Source of the DNA: Zobellia uliginosa
GTDB taxonomy: Bacteria > Bacteroidota > Bacteroidia > Flavobacteriales > Flavobacteriaceae
Direction: 5' to 3'
Assembly (NCBI RefSeq): GCF_900156625.1
Contig: NZ_FTOB01000001.1
Span: 186,001-250,000 of the forward strand
DNA length: 64,000 bases
Shown here: positions 44,550-54,109 of the stretch, one piece after another
Layout of the letters: every line of letters begins with the position of its first letter
Position numbering within the stretch: position 1 is the stretch's first letter
Program-made: the position numbers and the translations under genes
Notes under the pieces: generated by a model
Databases searched by the model: none
Told to the model about the DNA's origin: nothing
The model's input: only the letters and a program-made list of their open reading frames with translations

Positions 44550-45035
44550 TTATTCGTTACTTTTTTCTATTTCAAATCCAACATCGGTGATTCCTTTCAA
44601 ATCTTCAATACCGTTTACGCTTCCATTTTTGCGCATGGCGTGCCAAACGCGTAGATTATATACGCCCGAAGACGGAAAAACGATGTTTTCTTTATACCAT
44701 AATTTATTTTCTTTGATACTTCCGTACCCTTTGCCCAACCACGATCCATCGGGCAAGGCCATTTCGTACTCCAGCGTATCTTTAACGGTTTCTCCCGAGG
44801 GAAATTCCAGTTCGGTAATCAAGAATAGGTTATTGTATGGAAAAGTGGCATCGTTACGCACCGTAATGAACATATTGTGCCTTTGCATGGTATCGATTTC
44901 AGAGAATGAAAACTGAATGCTGTCGGTTTTGTTCCAGACACCGCCTTTTGTGGCCTGAAATTCAGATTTTACCAAATTATCGTTACACGAAACGAGCCCT
45001 ACGACAAGGGCCAAAGCTAGCAAGACCCTAGCCAT
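44550..45035 (-). CDS. gldH: Gliding motility lipoprotein GldH
   Basis: A 161-aa lipoprotein (lipobox VGLVSC, C17) required for gliding in Flavobacterium. Family landmarks include WNKTDSIQFSF, RNDATFPYNNLFL and SLGKGYG-like WLGKGYGSIKENKLWY. The ATG at 45035 overlaps the last 8 bases of ricT, which supports translational coupling and decides the start over a frame that extends 31 codons into ricT. Confidence 0.9.
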   Translation of the reverse strand: MARVLLALALVVGLVSCNDNLVKSEFQATKGGVWNKTDSIQFSFSEIDTMQRHNMFITVRNDATFPYNNLFLITELEFPSGETVKDTLEYEMALPDGSWLGKGYGSIKENKLWYKENIVFPSSGVYNLRVWHAMRKNGSVNGIEDLKGITDVGFEIEKSNE

Positions 45036-46269
45036 TTTTTTGCTGTCTTTTTTGATTGTTGTTCCTACGACCTCTTTTCTTTTGGGGGTTCGGGTTGTTT
45101 CCGCTATTGCTGTTCTTGTTCTTCCCACTATTGCTCTTCGCCTTGTTTCTCTTACGGTTTCTGTTTCTAGGTCTTTTCGGCTTATCGAAACGGGTTAGGC
45201 TATCTTGGCCCACCACGTTCTCAAACACCTTTTCTTCCTTAACGAAATTATCTACCGTATATTCCTCTAGACTGGCAACTTTTTCTTTCTTTTTGTTTTT
45301 TTCCAGAATTTCCTGCACTTGTTCCTTGGTCAGGGTATGCCAACTAGAAGGGTCTTCCTTGTACGAAAACCACAACATTCCCTTGAAAATATCGGTCTTT
45401 TGGCAGAAGGCCAGCCCTTTTTCGGTAAATAGCTTGGTGTCTTGTGAAGGAAAATCTTTTAAGGCCTCCAAGTACATATCAAGCTCATAGTTCAGGCAAC
45501 ATTTGAGCTTTCCGCATTGCCCTGCCAGTTTTTGGGGATTCAATGACAATTGTTGATACCGTGCAGCGGAAGTACTGACCGACCTAAAATCGGTCAACCA
45601 TGTAGAACAACAGAGTTCACGCCCACACGAACCGATTCCGCCCAAACGCTGGGCTTCTTGGCGATATCCGATTTGGCGCATCTCGATCCTAATACCGAAG
45701 GCTTTGGCCATATCCTTGATCAACTGTCGAAAGTCGACCCGATCCTCGGCCGTATAATAAAACGTGGCTTTTGAACCATCACCTTGAAATTCTACATCGG
45801 AAATCTTCATTTGAAGCTTTAGGATGATAGCTATTTCTCGAGCACGCTTTTTTATTTCCTCTTCGCGGTCACGGCATTTTTGCCATTTATCGATATCGTT
45901 CTGCGTAGCCTTTCGGTGTATCTTAGGCAGGTCTTTATCTTTATAGTCAACCTTTTTGCGCTTCATTTGCACCTTGACGAGCTCGCCCGTTAAGGTTACC
46001 ATGCCCACATCGTGGCCCGATGATGCCTGTGTTGCCACAATATCACCAATGGAAAGCGTTAGGTTTTCCGTGTTTCTGAAGAATTCTTTTCTACTGTTCT
46101 TAAATCGAACTTCGACGCAATCGAACGGCTTTTCCCCATTGGGAAGCGACATGTTGGAAAGCCAATCAAAGACCGTTAATTTATTACAACCATCGGTACC
46201 ACAAGTTCCGTTGTTCTTGCAACCTCGAGGTTGTCCGTCCTTACCGGTCGAACAACTGCTACAGCCCAT
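45028..46269 (-). CDS. ricT: PSP1-domain protein, RicT/YaaT-like
   Basis: A 413-aa protein with the PSP1 C-terminal region (GYRQEAQRLGGIGSCGRELCCSTWL, GQCGKLKCCLNYE) known from YaaT/RicT, which in Bacillus forms an iron-sulfur complex with RNase Y. The N terminus adds a Cys-rich block (CSSCSTGKDG... CGTDGC) and the C terminus a basic Asn/Lys/Arg-rich tail of about 60 residues that probably binds RNA. First gene of the ricT-gldH-PBP1A set. Confidence 0.9.
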   Translation of the reverse strand: MGCSSCSTGKDGQPRGCKNNGTCGTDGCNKLTVFDWLSNMSLPNGEKPFDCVEVRFKNSRKEFFRNTENLTLSIGDIVATQASSGHDVGMVTLTGELVKVQMKRKKVDYKDKDLPKIHRKATQNDIDKWQKCRDREEEIKKRAREIAIILKLQMKISDVEFQGDGSKATFYYTAEDRVDFRQLIKDMAKAFGIRIEMRQIGYRQEAQRLGGIGSCGRELCCSTWLTDFRSVSTSAARYQQLSLNPQKLAGQCGKLKCCLNYELDMYLEALKDFPSQDTKLFTEKGLAFCQKTDIFKGMLWFSYKEDPSSWHTLTKEQVQEILEKNKKKEKVASLEEYTVDNFVKEEKVFENVVGQDSLTRFDKPKRPRNRNRKRNKAKSNSGKNKNSNSGNNPNPQKKRGRRNNNQKRQQKNG

Positions 46270-46394
46270 ATTTTATATCTTGGTTTGGCCCAAACGGGGG
46301 TTTACGGCCAAATAGGGTTCGTACTAATTTTATATGTAAAGGTACTAAATTTTTAATGTGAACGAAAGTTATCTCAACTTACACGGCTTCTTCG

Positions 46395-46420
46395 TTTCTT
46401 TGCACGACATATGCATATGT
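46395..46420 (+). promoter_or_regulatory. Promoter and palindromic operator candidate for the MFS gene
   Basis: TTTCTTTG (46395-46402), a one-mismatch -7 box, is followed by the perfect 14-bp palindrome ACATATGCATATGT (46407-46420), just where a repressor would block the start of transcription. The ATG follows at 46446. Confidence 0.4.
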
Positions 46421-46445
46421 TTAAAAAAATAGGGAGACGGTCTTT

Positions 46446-47615
46446 ATGGAAAAACCCAGAACACTAAGTAACGCGGTTCTCTACCTCATGAGTATCTCGG
46501 CAGGCCTGGTCGCCGCCAATCTCTACTACAACCAACCTTTATTACACTTGATTTCCATCAGTTTTGGGGTAAGCGAATCGGCGGTGAGCAATGTGGCCCT
46601 GGCCACCCAGTTGGGCTATGCCTTCGGATTACTTTTTGTAGTTCCGCTTGGTGACATGGTAAACAACCATAAAATTTTGAAATTGGATTTTATTTTAATG
46701 TTACTCTCCCTTGTGGCCGCAGGATTTGCCCCCTCACTTTGGTTTCTGGTCATTACCAGTTTCTTTATAGGATGCACATCTGCCCTGCCCCAATTATTCG
46801 TACCCATGGCGGCCCAATTGTCGAATGCCGAAAACAGGGGGCGTGCCATTGGCATTGTCATGAGCGGTCTGCTCATAGGTATTTTAGCAAGCCGCGCCAT
46901 AAGTGGTTTTATAGGGGAGCAGTTCGGGTGGCGCAGTATGTATTTTGTGGCAACCCTTATCATGCTCGTTCTTTTTGTCGTCCTCAAATTTAAACTCCCC
47001 AAAATAGCACCGATATACAAAGGCAGTTATACCGAGCTTATGACGTCCCTCCTTTATTATTTCAAGTCGGAGCCTCCATTGCGACTAGCCGCAGTGCGAG
47101 GCGGACTCTCTTTTGCAGGCCTAAGTGCTTTTTGGACCACCTTGGTCTTTTTAATGGAAGACAACTTCGGTTATGGCAGTGGTATCACCGGTACTTTCGG
47201 ACTCATTGGGGTAGTTGGGGCCTTGGCGGCCAGTATCGTCGGCAAATTAAGCGATAAGATAAGCAAGAACCTCATCATTTTAACTTCTACCGTAATCTTG
47301 ATCCTTTCTTGGTCGATCTTTATGATTTCGGCACATTCGATCATAGGAATCGTTCTCGGGGTCATATTTGTCGACCTCGGGCAACAATCGCTTCACATTG
47401 CCAATCAGAACATTATATTCTCTAGAAACGAAAGTGCCCGAAACCGGATCAATACTATTTATATGGTCATTTTTTTTCTCGGAGGTGCCTTGGGCACAAG
47501 CCTAGGAGCCTATGCATGGCAACATTACCAATGGATAGGAGTATCGGTGCTGGGTCTTAGCCTTTCCCTACTTAGCCTTATCGCACATTTAATCTATGGC
47601 GATAAAAAAATGTAG
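46446..47615 (+). CDS. Major facilitator superfamily transporter
   Basis: A 389-aa inner-membrane transporter with about twelve hydrophobic helices. The N terminus SAGLVAANLYYNQPLLHLIS and GLLFVVPLGDMVNNHKI (motif A region) are typical of the AraJ/sugar-efflux-like or YgaY group of drug and metabolite exporters. The substrate is unknown. It is transcribed alone and divergent from ricT. Confidence 0.88.
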   Translation: MEKPRTLSNAVLYLMSISAGLVAANLYYNQPLLHLISISFGVSESAVSNVALATQLGYAFGLLFVVPLGDMVNNHKILKLDFILMLLSLVAAGFAPSLWFLVITSFFIGCTSALPQLFVPMAAQLSNAENRGRAIGIVMSGLLIGILASRAISGFIGEQFGWRSMYFVATLIMLVLFVVLKFKLPKIAPIYKGSYTELMTSLLYYFKSEPPLRLAAVRGGLSFAGLSAFWTTLVFLMEDNFGYGSGITGTFGLIGVVGALAASIVGKLSDKISKNLIILTSTVILILSWSIFMISAHSIIGIVLGVIFVDLGQQSLHIANQNIIFSRNESARNRINTIYMVIFFLGGALGTSLGAYAWQHYQWIGVSVLGLSLSLLSLIAHLIYGDKKM

Positions 47616-47624
47616 GGCAAGACC

Positions 47625-48656
47625 TTAGCGCTTAAACTTCAACACCTCTGAACGGCCTTTTTTAAAGATTTTATTGCTAGCTCCCTTACCCTTACGCAGC
47701 TTTTTCTGTTCTTCGTAAGGCAATGCGTGTATTTCCTTACACCTGTCGGAACAACAATCATCCATCTTTTTGGCACATTCCCCGCATTGTATAAATAAGA
47801 GGTGGCAGGCTTCGTTGGCACAGTTTACATGGGTATCGCAAGGTTTTCCACATTGGTGGCAATTTGCAATTACATCATCGGTAATGCGTTCGCTACGTCG
47901 ATGGTCAAAAACGAAATTTTTCCCTAAGAACTTATTTTCGAGTTTTTTCTCTTCAACCTGTCGGGCATAGTCGATAATACCGCCCTCCAACTGATAGACC
48001 TGCTTGAAACCTTTGTGCTTGTAATAGGCACTCGCCTTTTCACATCGTATACCACCTGTACAGTACATGACCAGCTTTTTGTCTTCCTTATAATCGGCCA
48101 GGTCTTTTTCTATAATATCCAAAGAGTCACGAAACGTATCAACGTCAGGAGTTATGGCATTCTTAAAGTGCCCTATCTCGCTTTCATAGTGGTTTCGCAT
48201 ATCGACCAAAATAGTATTGGGATCGTCAATAAGTTCATTGAACTTTTCGGCACCTACGTGAACCCCTTTGTTGGTCACATCAAAAGTGCTGTCGTTCAAA
48301 CCGTCGGCTAAAATTTTCTTTCTAACCTTAATTTTCAGTTTTAAAAACGAAAGGTTGTCTTGTTCAATGGCGATATTAAGCCTCACGTTCTCTAAAAACG
48401 TTATGCTATCCAAGTGCTTTTTAAAAGCCTCGAAATTCTCGGCAGGAACTGACAATTGGGCATTAATACCTTCGTGGGCTACATAAATACGCCCTAGAAC
48501 ATCAAGTTCGTTCCAATGTATAAAGAGATGGTTCCTAAAGAGTTGTGGGTTGCCGATTTGTGCATATTTGTAGAAAGAGATCGTCAAGCGCTCTTGCCCG
48601 GCTTCCTTAATAAGGGCCGCTCTTTCTTTTGCACTTAAATTATTGTACAGTTGCAT
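47625..48656 (-). CDS. trhO: tRNA uridine(34) hydroxylase, rhodanese-like
   Basis: A 343-aa protein of the YceA/TrhO family that makes 5-hydroxyuridine at tRNA position 34 from oxygen. The N-terminal acylphosphatase-like domain is followed by a rhodanese domain with the active cysteine in MYCTGGIRCEKASAYYKHKGF. The C-terminal extension has many cysteines (CHQCGKPCDTHVNCAN, CGECAKKMDDCCSDRCKE), probably a zinc site, and a basic end. Confidence 0.92.
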   Translation of the reverse strand: MQLYNNLSAKERAALIKEAGQERLTISFYKYAQIGNPQLFRNHLFIHWNELDVLGRIYVAHEGINAQLSVPAENFEAFKKHLDSITFLENVRLNIAIEQDNLSFLKLKIKVRKKILADGLNDSTFDVTNKGVHVGAEKFNELIDDPNTILVDMRNHYESEIGHFKNAITPDVDTFRDSLDIIEKDLADYKEDKKLVMYCTGGIRCEKASAYYKHKGFKQVYQLEGGIIDYARQVEEKKLENKFLGKNFVFDHRRSERITDDVIANCHQCGKPCDTHVNCANEACHLLFIQCGECAKKMDDCCSDRCKEIHALPYEEQKKLRKGKGASNKIFKKGRSEVLKFKR

Positions 48657-49180
48657 TCTATACTAATGTTTTAAGTTTATAAAGATTTTCTAAGGCGGCA
48701 AAGATAAGAAATAATGTCAAGCTGTTATGAACCCATACGCCCGGATCAAGTCGGCATGGCCACATCACAAATAAAAAAGAGCCCTGATGTGATATCAAGG
48801 CTCCTTATTGGCCACTCCATTTTTTTCTTTTTCATAGCATCTTTTCAAGTACAAAAAAGGAAATGACCACCAACACTCCTCAACACTTAAACTAGAGAAG
48901 TCTATCATGTATGTATACTTGGTTATGACATAGACACTATTTCATACAATAGATGCAAAAACAGCCTTTCGGTTGCGTAACACCAAGCACCATAAATCTT
49001 TATCGCATAAGTTTAGTCGGCATAATCTATTCAAGCTTACACGATTTCAATAAAAATTTTCGAACTTTCACTTCGCCAAAAAAAGCCTTTCAAGTTAATT
49101 TTTCTTTTTATAAAATGCAGGCTTTAACTGGCATTATGATAAAAGAAATGCTAATTTAGCATCCCTTAAAAAAAGAAAAT
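48657..49180. other. Intergenic region between trhO and recA
   Basis: 524 bp without a convincing gene. It contains a minus-strand terminator-like hairpin near 48770-48805 (GAGCC/GGCTC plus a T-run) that ends no known gene, a 37-codon minus-strand ORF running into that hairpin (48795-48908), and the recA promoter with TAATTTAG at 49152-49159. Confidence 0.5.
49152..49159 (+). promoter_or_regulatory. -7 promoter box candidate for recA
   Basis: TAATTTAG, 21 bp before the ATG. It equals the box that follows the direct repeats in units A, B and C, so this variant may be a working -7 element. Confidence 0.4.
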
Positions 49181-50188
49181 ATGAGCGCGGAAAAAGAAGC
49201 AAAACTAAAAGCCCTTAAATTAACCTTAGATAAATTGGACAAGACTTACGGTAAAGGTGCCGTAATGAAAATGGGCGATAGTGTAGTGGCAGATGTAGAA
49301 GTCATTCCTTCAGGCTCATTAGGTCTAGATATAGCTCTCGGCGTTGGCGGATACCCACGCGGAAGGGTCATTGAAATATACGGTCCTGAATCTTCAGGTA
49401 AAACGACCTTAACCCTTCATGCCATTGCCGAAGCACAAAAAAACGGTGGTATAGCCGCCTTTATCGATGCGGAACATGCCTTTGACCGTTTCTACGCACA
49501 AAAATTAGGTGTCGATATAGACAACTTGATCATATCGCAACCCGATAACGGGGAGCAAGCCTTAGAGATTGCCGATAACCTTATCCGTTCGGGAGCTATC
49601 GATATCGTAATCGTGGATTCCGTTGCCGCATTGACTCCGAAAAGTGAAATCGAAGGAGAAATGGGAGACTCTAAAATGGGACTCCATGCAAGATTGATGT
49701 CACAGGCCTTACGTAAACTGACCGGTTCTATCAGCAAGACCAACTGTACCGTTGTTTTCATCAACCAGTTGCGTGAGAAAATTGGCGTGATGTTCGGAAA
49801 CCCAGAAACTACTACCGGCGGTAATGCCTTAAAATTCTATGCCTCCGTTAGGTTAGACATTAGAAGGTCTACCCAGATTAAAGATACCGACGGCAGTGTT
49901 CAAGGAAACAAGACACGGATAAAAGTGGTCAAAAACAAAGTGGCCCCACCTTTTAGAACTGCGGAATTCGACATTATGTACGGTGAAGGAATTTCCAAAG
50001 TAGGAGAGATCATCGACCTAGGTGTAGAATATGAAATCATCAAGAAGAGCGGATCTTGGTTCAGCTATGGCGATACCAAGTTAGGACAAGGGCGAGATGC
50101 GGTTAAATCATTATTGCTCGACAATCCCGAACTTTTTGAAGAGCTGGACGAAAAAATTCGTGCCGCCATTAATGCCCTTAAGAAATAA
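49181..50188 (+). CDS. recA: Recombinase RecA
   Basis: A 335-aa DNA strand-exchange ATPase central to recombination and the SOS response. Walker A is GPESSGKTT, Walker B is [14 protein letters not shown], and the DNA-binding L2 region has [25 protein letters not shown]. The acidic C-terminal tail is short. It is monocistronic with a hairpin after the stop. No LexA-type box could be recognised. Confidence 0.98.
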   Translation: MSAEKEAKLKALKLTLDKLDKTYGKGAVMKMGDSVVADVEVIPSGSLGLDIALGVGGYPRGRVIEIYGPESSGKTTLTLHAIAEAQKNGGIAAFIDAEHAFDRFYAQKLGVDIDNLIISQPDNGEQALEIADNLIRSGAIDIVIVDSVAALTPKSEIEGEMGDSKMGLHARLMSQALRKLTGSISKTNCTVVFINQLREKIGVMFGNPETTTGGNALKFYASVRLDIRRSTQIKDTDGSVQGNKTRIKVVKNKVAPPFRTAEFDIMYGEGISKVGEIIDLGVEYEIIKKSGSWFSYGDTKLGQGRDAVKSLLLDNPELFEELDEKIRAAINALKK

Positions 50189-50222
50189 TTTAGGCCATTA
50201 GCCTATTCCCGTTTTACAATTT

Positions 50223-50262
50223 ACGCCTTAAAGAATGGTTGTCAACCCTTTCTTTAAGGCGT
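50223..50262 (+). terminator. Hairpin after recA
   Basis: Arms ACGCCTTAAAGAA and TTCTTTAAGGCGT with an inner GGTT/AACC pair; the T-run that follows is weak. Confidence 0.6.
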
Positions 50263-50341
50263 ATTCGTTTTCAGCCTTTATGTGGCAGACTACGCAACCC
50301 TAGCGCCCTTTTTTCATCTTATATGTAAAAATCAAAACCAT

Positions 50342-50776
50342 ATGAAGAGAATATATTTAAAGCTACTTACCATAGCTTTCACCCTAGCGATTGCTTCCTG
50401 CAGTCTTGACGACGACGGGACCAACTTTCAGTACGCCCCCTTGGAAATAACGGGCGCCAGCTTGCCCGACACTTTTGAACTCGGGCGTGTATACAGTATA
50501 GATGTCAAAATCTTAAGACCTGACGATTGCACCATGGTCGACCGTTTTGACGTAAGCCGTTCGTTTACCGATTCGACCCAAATCAGAACCGTCTCGGCAG
50601 TAGGTATTATTTTAGACAAAGAAAAATGCAATACGGTAGATGACGAAGTTCAAGATTCGTTTCAATTTGAAGTTCTGTACGATAAACCCTATGTTTTTAA
50701 GTTCTACAAGGGAAGCGATGATCAAGGTGAACCTGAATTTTTAGAAATAGAAGTGCCTGTAAGCCAGAAACCTTAA
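50342..50776 (+). CDS. Small lipoprotein of unknown function
   Basis: A 144-aa protein with leader KRIYLKLLTIAFTLAIASC (lipidation at C20). The mature part is beta-rich, Asp- and Pro-containing, and holds two cysteines (DDCTMVDR, KEKCNTVDD) that may form a disulfide. No family is recognised. ATG 50342 is preferred because the 20 codons before it are not signal-like. It lies between recA and the sigma factor gene. Confidence 0.7.
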   Translation: MKRIYLKLLTIAFTLAIASCSLDDDGTNFQYAPLEITGASLPDTFELGRVYSIDVKILRPDDCTMVDRFDVSRSFTDSTQIRTVSAVGIILDKEKCNTVDDEVQDSFQFEVLYDKPYVFKFYKGSDDQGEPEFLEIEVPVSQKP

Positions 50777-50876
50777 TTATCTTTAACCTAAGGAACCGTA
50801 TGTGCTATGCATAAAACCCCTTAAATCGGTTTAAAAGCATGCAAAACCCCTAGAACACTTTCAAAATGATGCGACC

Positions 50877-51449
50877 TTGAGTCTTGAAGAACTCATACAT
50901 AACTGTAAAAAAGGAAACAGACAGGCACAGGAACAATTGTACCGTGATTACTCACGAGTATTGTTCGGTATCTGCCTGAAGTATTCGCGTAACCGTACGG
51001 AAGCCGAAGACAACCTGCATGACAGTTTTATGGTCATCTATGAAAAAATCGGCCAATTCAAGAATAAAGGCTCTTTTGAAGGATGGCTAAAACGCGTTAC
51101 CGTAAATACCGTTTTACAAAAATACCGAAAAGAAGAACCCCTTTCCTTGGTGACGGAATACGCCGAGAAAATAGATACGGACGATGAAAGCGACTATGAA
51201 AGCCTAAGCTTGGACACCTTACTGAAACACATACAAGAACTGCCGGACAAATACCGGTTAACATTTAACCTTTATGTCCTTGACGGATATACCCATAAAG
51301 AAATAAGTGAGCTCTTAGGTACCTCGCCGGGCACATCAAAAAGTAACCTGGCCCGTGCCCGTAACCTACTTAGGGAAAAAATAGCCACGTCTAAAAATAA
51401 AGCCATCATTGGGATGTTGCTTCCCTTGCTATTGCAAATATGCACCTGA
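50877..51449 (+). CDS. ECF-type RNA polymerase sigma factor
   Basis: A 190-aa sigma-70 family regulator with regions 2 (LFGICLKYSRNRTEAEDNLHDSF) and 4 (ELPDKYRLTFNLYVLDGYTHKEISELLG). The frame contains no ATG before the conserved part: TTG at 50877 (then SLEELI) is the only plausible start. Unusually, the C terminus ends in a hydrophobic stretch (AIIGMLLPLLLQICT). The next gene, 55 bp downstream, encodes a membrane/beta-barrel protein that is the likely regulator. Confidence 0.9.
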   Translation: MSLEELIHNCKKGNRQAQEQLYRDYSRVLFGICLKYSRNRTEAEDNLHDSFMVIYEKIGQFKNKGSFEGWLKRVTVNTVLQKYRKEEPLSLVTEYAEKIDTDDESDYESLSLDTLLKHIQELPDKYRLTFNLYVLDGYTHKEISELLGTSPGTSKSNLARARNLLREKIATSKNKAIIGMLLPLLLQICT

Positions 51450-51504
51450 CCGATGAAAAATTATTACATCAAAAGAAAAAACCTTGTACCTAAGGCATTG
51501 AATA

Positions 51505-53079
51505 ATGAATAAAAAAAATATAGACGAACTGTTCCAAGAGAAGTTTCGAGACTTCGGCGAAGTGCCGGACAAAAAAGTCTGGAATACCATAGAAGCTTCC
51601 TTGAACAAGAAAAAGAAGAAAAGGGTCATTCCCATCTGGTGGAAACTGGGGGGAGCGGCAGCCATCTTAAGCGGTGTGGTGCTGGCAATAAACCTCTTTT
51701 CCTCCCCTACCGATGCCGAAGGCAGTATCACCGATATCAAAACCCACGACAACACACAGACCGAAGGCGTAAAGCAAGATGAAGACAAGAACTTTCAGGA
51801 ATCGCCCATCAGCAATGAAAATGCGATAACCCATACACAAAACGATTCGGGTTCGGAAGAAAACGACATAGAAAACGCAGCCCATGATCAGGATGTAGAA
51901 CATCGACTAAACAGCCTTCCCAAAGAAAATACCAACCGTTCTAAAAACTCAAAAACCAATAGAATTGCCCCTTCAGAACTAAGCGAGGGCTTAAACCCAA
52001 GTAAAGACAGAACACAGGAGCCCTACAACGCCAAGAAGGAAGCTAGCGATAATAAGCTAATAAACCCCGAAGCGGAAAATGCCCTTGCAGCCAAGACCTC
52101 TACCGGTCAGGATACACACGCTCCAAGCGATGGAAAAGAAGGGTCAACACCCCCTATCGACCACGAGAAACACCCAGACCCTATGGGCCTTAAACCCTCA
52201 GAAGGCATAGTACAGAATGTTATCGAAGAAGAATTGCCAAATAGCCCCGAAAATCAAGAAGACCCTACAGAAAAGAAGTCCATTTTTGATGAAATCGATC
52301 CTGAAGAGGAAATTGCAAACAACGACGGGGAAAGCCGCTGGTCCCTTGGGCCAAATATAGCCCCAGTGTACTATGACGCCTTAGGCAAGGGATCGCCCGT
52401 AAACGCCATTTTCAGCTCCAATTCAAAATCGGGCAATACCAATATGAGCTACGGCCTCTCAATAGCCTATGCGATCAACGACAAACTAAGGGTCCGCTCC
52501 GGCGTCAACAAGGTCGATTACGGATACGACACCCAGGGTGTGGAATTTTCCGGCACCCTACAGGCCGTCGCTTCAGACTTATTGAAAAACATATCATATT
52601 CCGGCGCTTCGAAAAACGTAGTCTTACAAAGCGAGACTGCCAACATTAAAAATTATGAGGTTTCCGATAATTCCTTTGCCCCTTCCCCTGGGCTTACGGA
52701 AAAGCCCGGTGGTCTACGCAATGGGTCGATGGCACAGCAATTCGGGTATCTTGAGGTGCCCTTAGAGCTAGAGTACGCCCTAATCGACCGAAAGCTAGGG
52801 GTAAACCTATTGGGCGGCGTAAGTTCGTTGTTTTTGATCGACAATTCGATCTCGCTTACCTCAGGAGACCTCACCACCGAAATCGGTGAAGCCAACAATG
52901 TAAACTCGGTCAATTTCAGTACCAATGTCGGTTTTGGGGTAAACTATAATTTCACTCCCAAAATACGATTGAACATCGAACCCGTTTTCAAATACCAATT
53001 GAACACATTTTCGAATGTTTCCGGGGATTTCAGACCCTTCTCGATAGGGGTGTACAGCGGCCTGAATTTTAAGTTTTAA
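51505..53079 (+). CDS. Anti-sigma-like membrane protein with C-terminal outer-membrane beta-barrel
   Basis: A 524-aa protein with an unusual layout. Residues 1-43 are a short charged cytoplasmic-type domain (IDELFQEKFRDFGEVPDKKVW) like those that hold ECF sigma factors. A membrane helix follows at about 44-66. Residues 67-270 are a low-complexity, hydrophilic linker rich in Asn, Glu, Pro and Lys. The last 250 residues are beta-strands ending in IGVYSGLNFKF with a terminal Phe, typical for an outer-membrane barrel. It may span the periplasm and control the upstream sigma factor. Confidence 0.75.
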   Translation: MNKKNIDELFQEKFRDFGEVPDKKVWNTIEASLNKKKKKRVIPIWWKLGGAAAILSGVVLAINLFSSPTDAEGSITDIKTHDNTQTEGVKQDEDKNFQESPISNENAITHTQNDSGSEENDIENAAHDQDVEHRLNSLPKENTNRSKNSKTNRIAPSELSEGLNPSKDRTQEPYNAKKEASDNKLINPEAENALAAKTSTGQDTHAPSDGKEGSTPPIDHEKHPDPMGLKPSEGIVQNVIEEELPNSPENQEDPTEKKSIFDEIDPEEEIANNDGESRWSLGPNIAPVYYDALGKGSPVNAIFSSNSKSGNTNMSYGLSIAYAINDKLRVRSGVNKVDYGYDTQGVEFSGTLQAVASDLLKNISYSGASKNVVLQSETANIKNYEVSDNSFAPSPGLTEKPGGLRNGSMAQQFGYLEVPLELEYALIDRKLGVNLLGGVSSLFLIDNSISLTSGDLTTEIGEANNVNSVNFSTNVGFGVNYNFTPKIRLNIEPVFKYQLNTFSNVSGDFRPFSIGVYSGLNFKF

Positions 53080-53149
53080 TTCCACCCATCGACAGGAAGG
53101 AAACGTAGCGCCTTTCGCACTATAACAGCATCAAAAATTTGAACGACTG

Positions 53150-54034
53150 ATGAAGCAAAAATTCCAAATTTTCAAGGCAGCAGCGAACCATCTGAGCTTT
53201 ACAAAGGCCTCTGAACAATTGTTCATATCGCAACCCGCAGTTTCAAAAGCCATTCGTAGTATTGAAGAAGAGTACAAAACCACCCTTTTTCTTCGCAAGC
53301 GGAATTCCATAGAACTCACCGAAGAAGGCAAGGCCTTTTTATTGTATACCAATAGAATATTGGACATACATGCGGAAATGGAGAATCAATTTCTCTATCA
53401 AAAGGAACACATCCCCGAAATGATTCAATTTGGCGCCAGTACCACTTTGGTCAACCATATCGTTCCCAAAATAATTGCCCGGTTCAGAACACAGCACCCA
53501 CGTACCAATTTTGACATTAAAAGTGGCAACTCCGAAGAAATAGAGGAATATATTTTAAACCAACAATTGGATTTTGGGATTACCGAAGGAAATAACACCA
53601 ATCGTAAACTACACTATAAAAAGTTTATAAAAGACGAAATCGTACTTGTCACGAACGCCAAGAACAACGGCATTAAACAGAGTGCCATAAGCGTAGACAC
53701 CTTAGAACAACTACCGATCATAGAACGCGAAATGGGATCGGGCACACGAGAAATCATTTATGATGCCTTAAAATCGGCCTACATCAAAAAACTGAACAAT
53801 GTAGTGACCCTGAACAGCACGGAAGCCATAAAAAACTACCTCAACAACTCCGATGCCTTCGCCTTGCTTTCCATTAGCGCCATTCACGAAGACCTCGTCA
53901 CCAACAAACTCAAGATCATAGATATTAAAAACCTTAGCATAGAACGCTGGTTCTATTTTGTTTCCAGAACTGGTTACCAGTCTCAGGTAATGGACTATTT
54001 TGAAAAGTTCGCCCGAAGCAATTATAACTTTTAG
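53150..54034 (+). CDS. LysR-family transcriptional regulator
   Basis: A 294-aa regulator with an N-terminal winged helix (HLSFTKASEQLFISQPAVSKAIRSIEEEY) and a C-terminal periplasmic-binding-like effector domain. It precedes the YeiH-type gene on the same strand by 75 bp. LysR genes beside yeiH occur widely, so control of that exporter is likely. The effector is unknown; sulfite- or cysteine-related signals are possible. Confidence 0.92.
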   Translation: MKQKFQIFKAAANHLSFTKASEQLFISQPAVSKAIRSIEEEYKTTLFLRKRNSIELTEEGKAFLLYTNRILDIHAEMENQFLYQKEHIPEMIQFGASTTLVNHIVPKIIARFRTQHPRTNFDIKSGNSEEIEEYILNQQLDFGITEGNNTNRKLHYKKFIKDEIVLVTNAKNNGIKQSAISVDTLEQLPIIEREMGSGTREIIYDALKSAYIKKLNNVVTLNSTEAIKNYLNNSDAFALLSISAIHEDLVTNKLKIIDIKNLSIERWFYFVSRTGYQSQVMDYFEKFARSNYNF

Positions 54035-54081
54035 TTATTTCACATAGCGTTTTAAATTGCTTAAAAGTAATTTGACGACCC

Positions 54082-54089
54082 TACTTTTG
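54082..54089 (+). promoter_or_regulatory. -7 promoter box for the YeiH-family gene
   Basis: TACTTTTG fits TAnnTTTG and lies 20 bp before the ATG, so the gene can be transcribed apart from the LysR gene. Confidence 0.5.
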
Positions 54090-54109
54090 TATCGTAAAAG
54101 ACAAATGAT

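Noticed and set aside
51453-51512. 19-codon ORF overlapping the start of the membrane/beta-barrel gene
   Set aside because: Too short, no recognisable feature and no conserved-looking composition; a chance overlap is more likely than a leader peptide.
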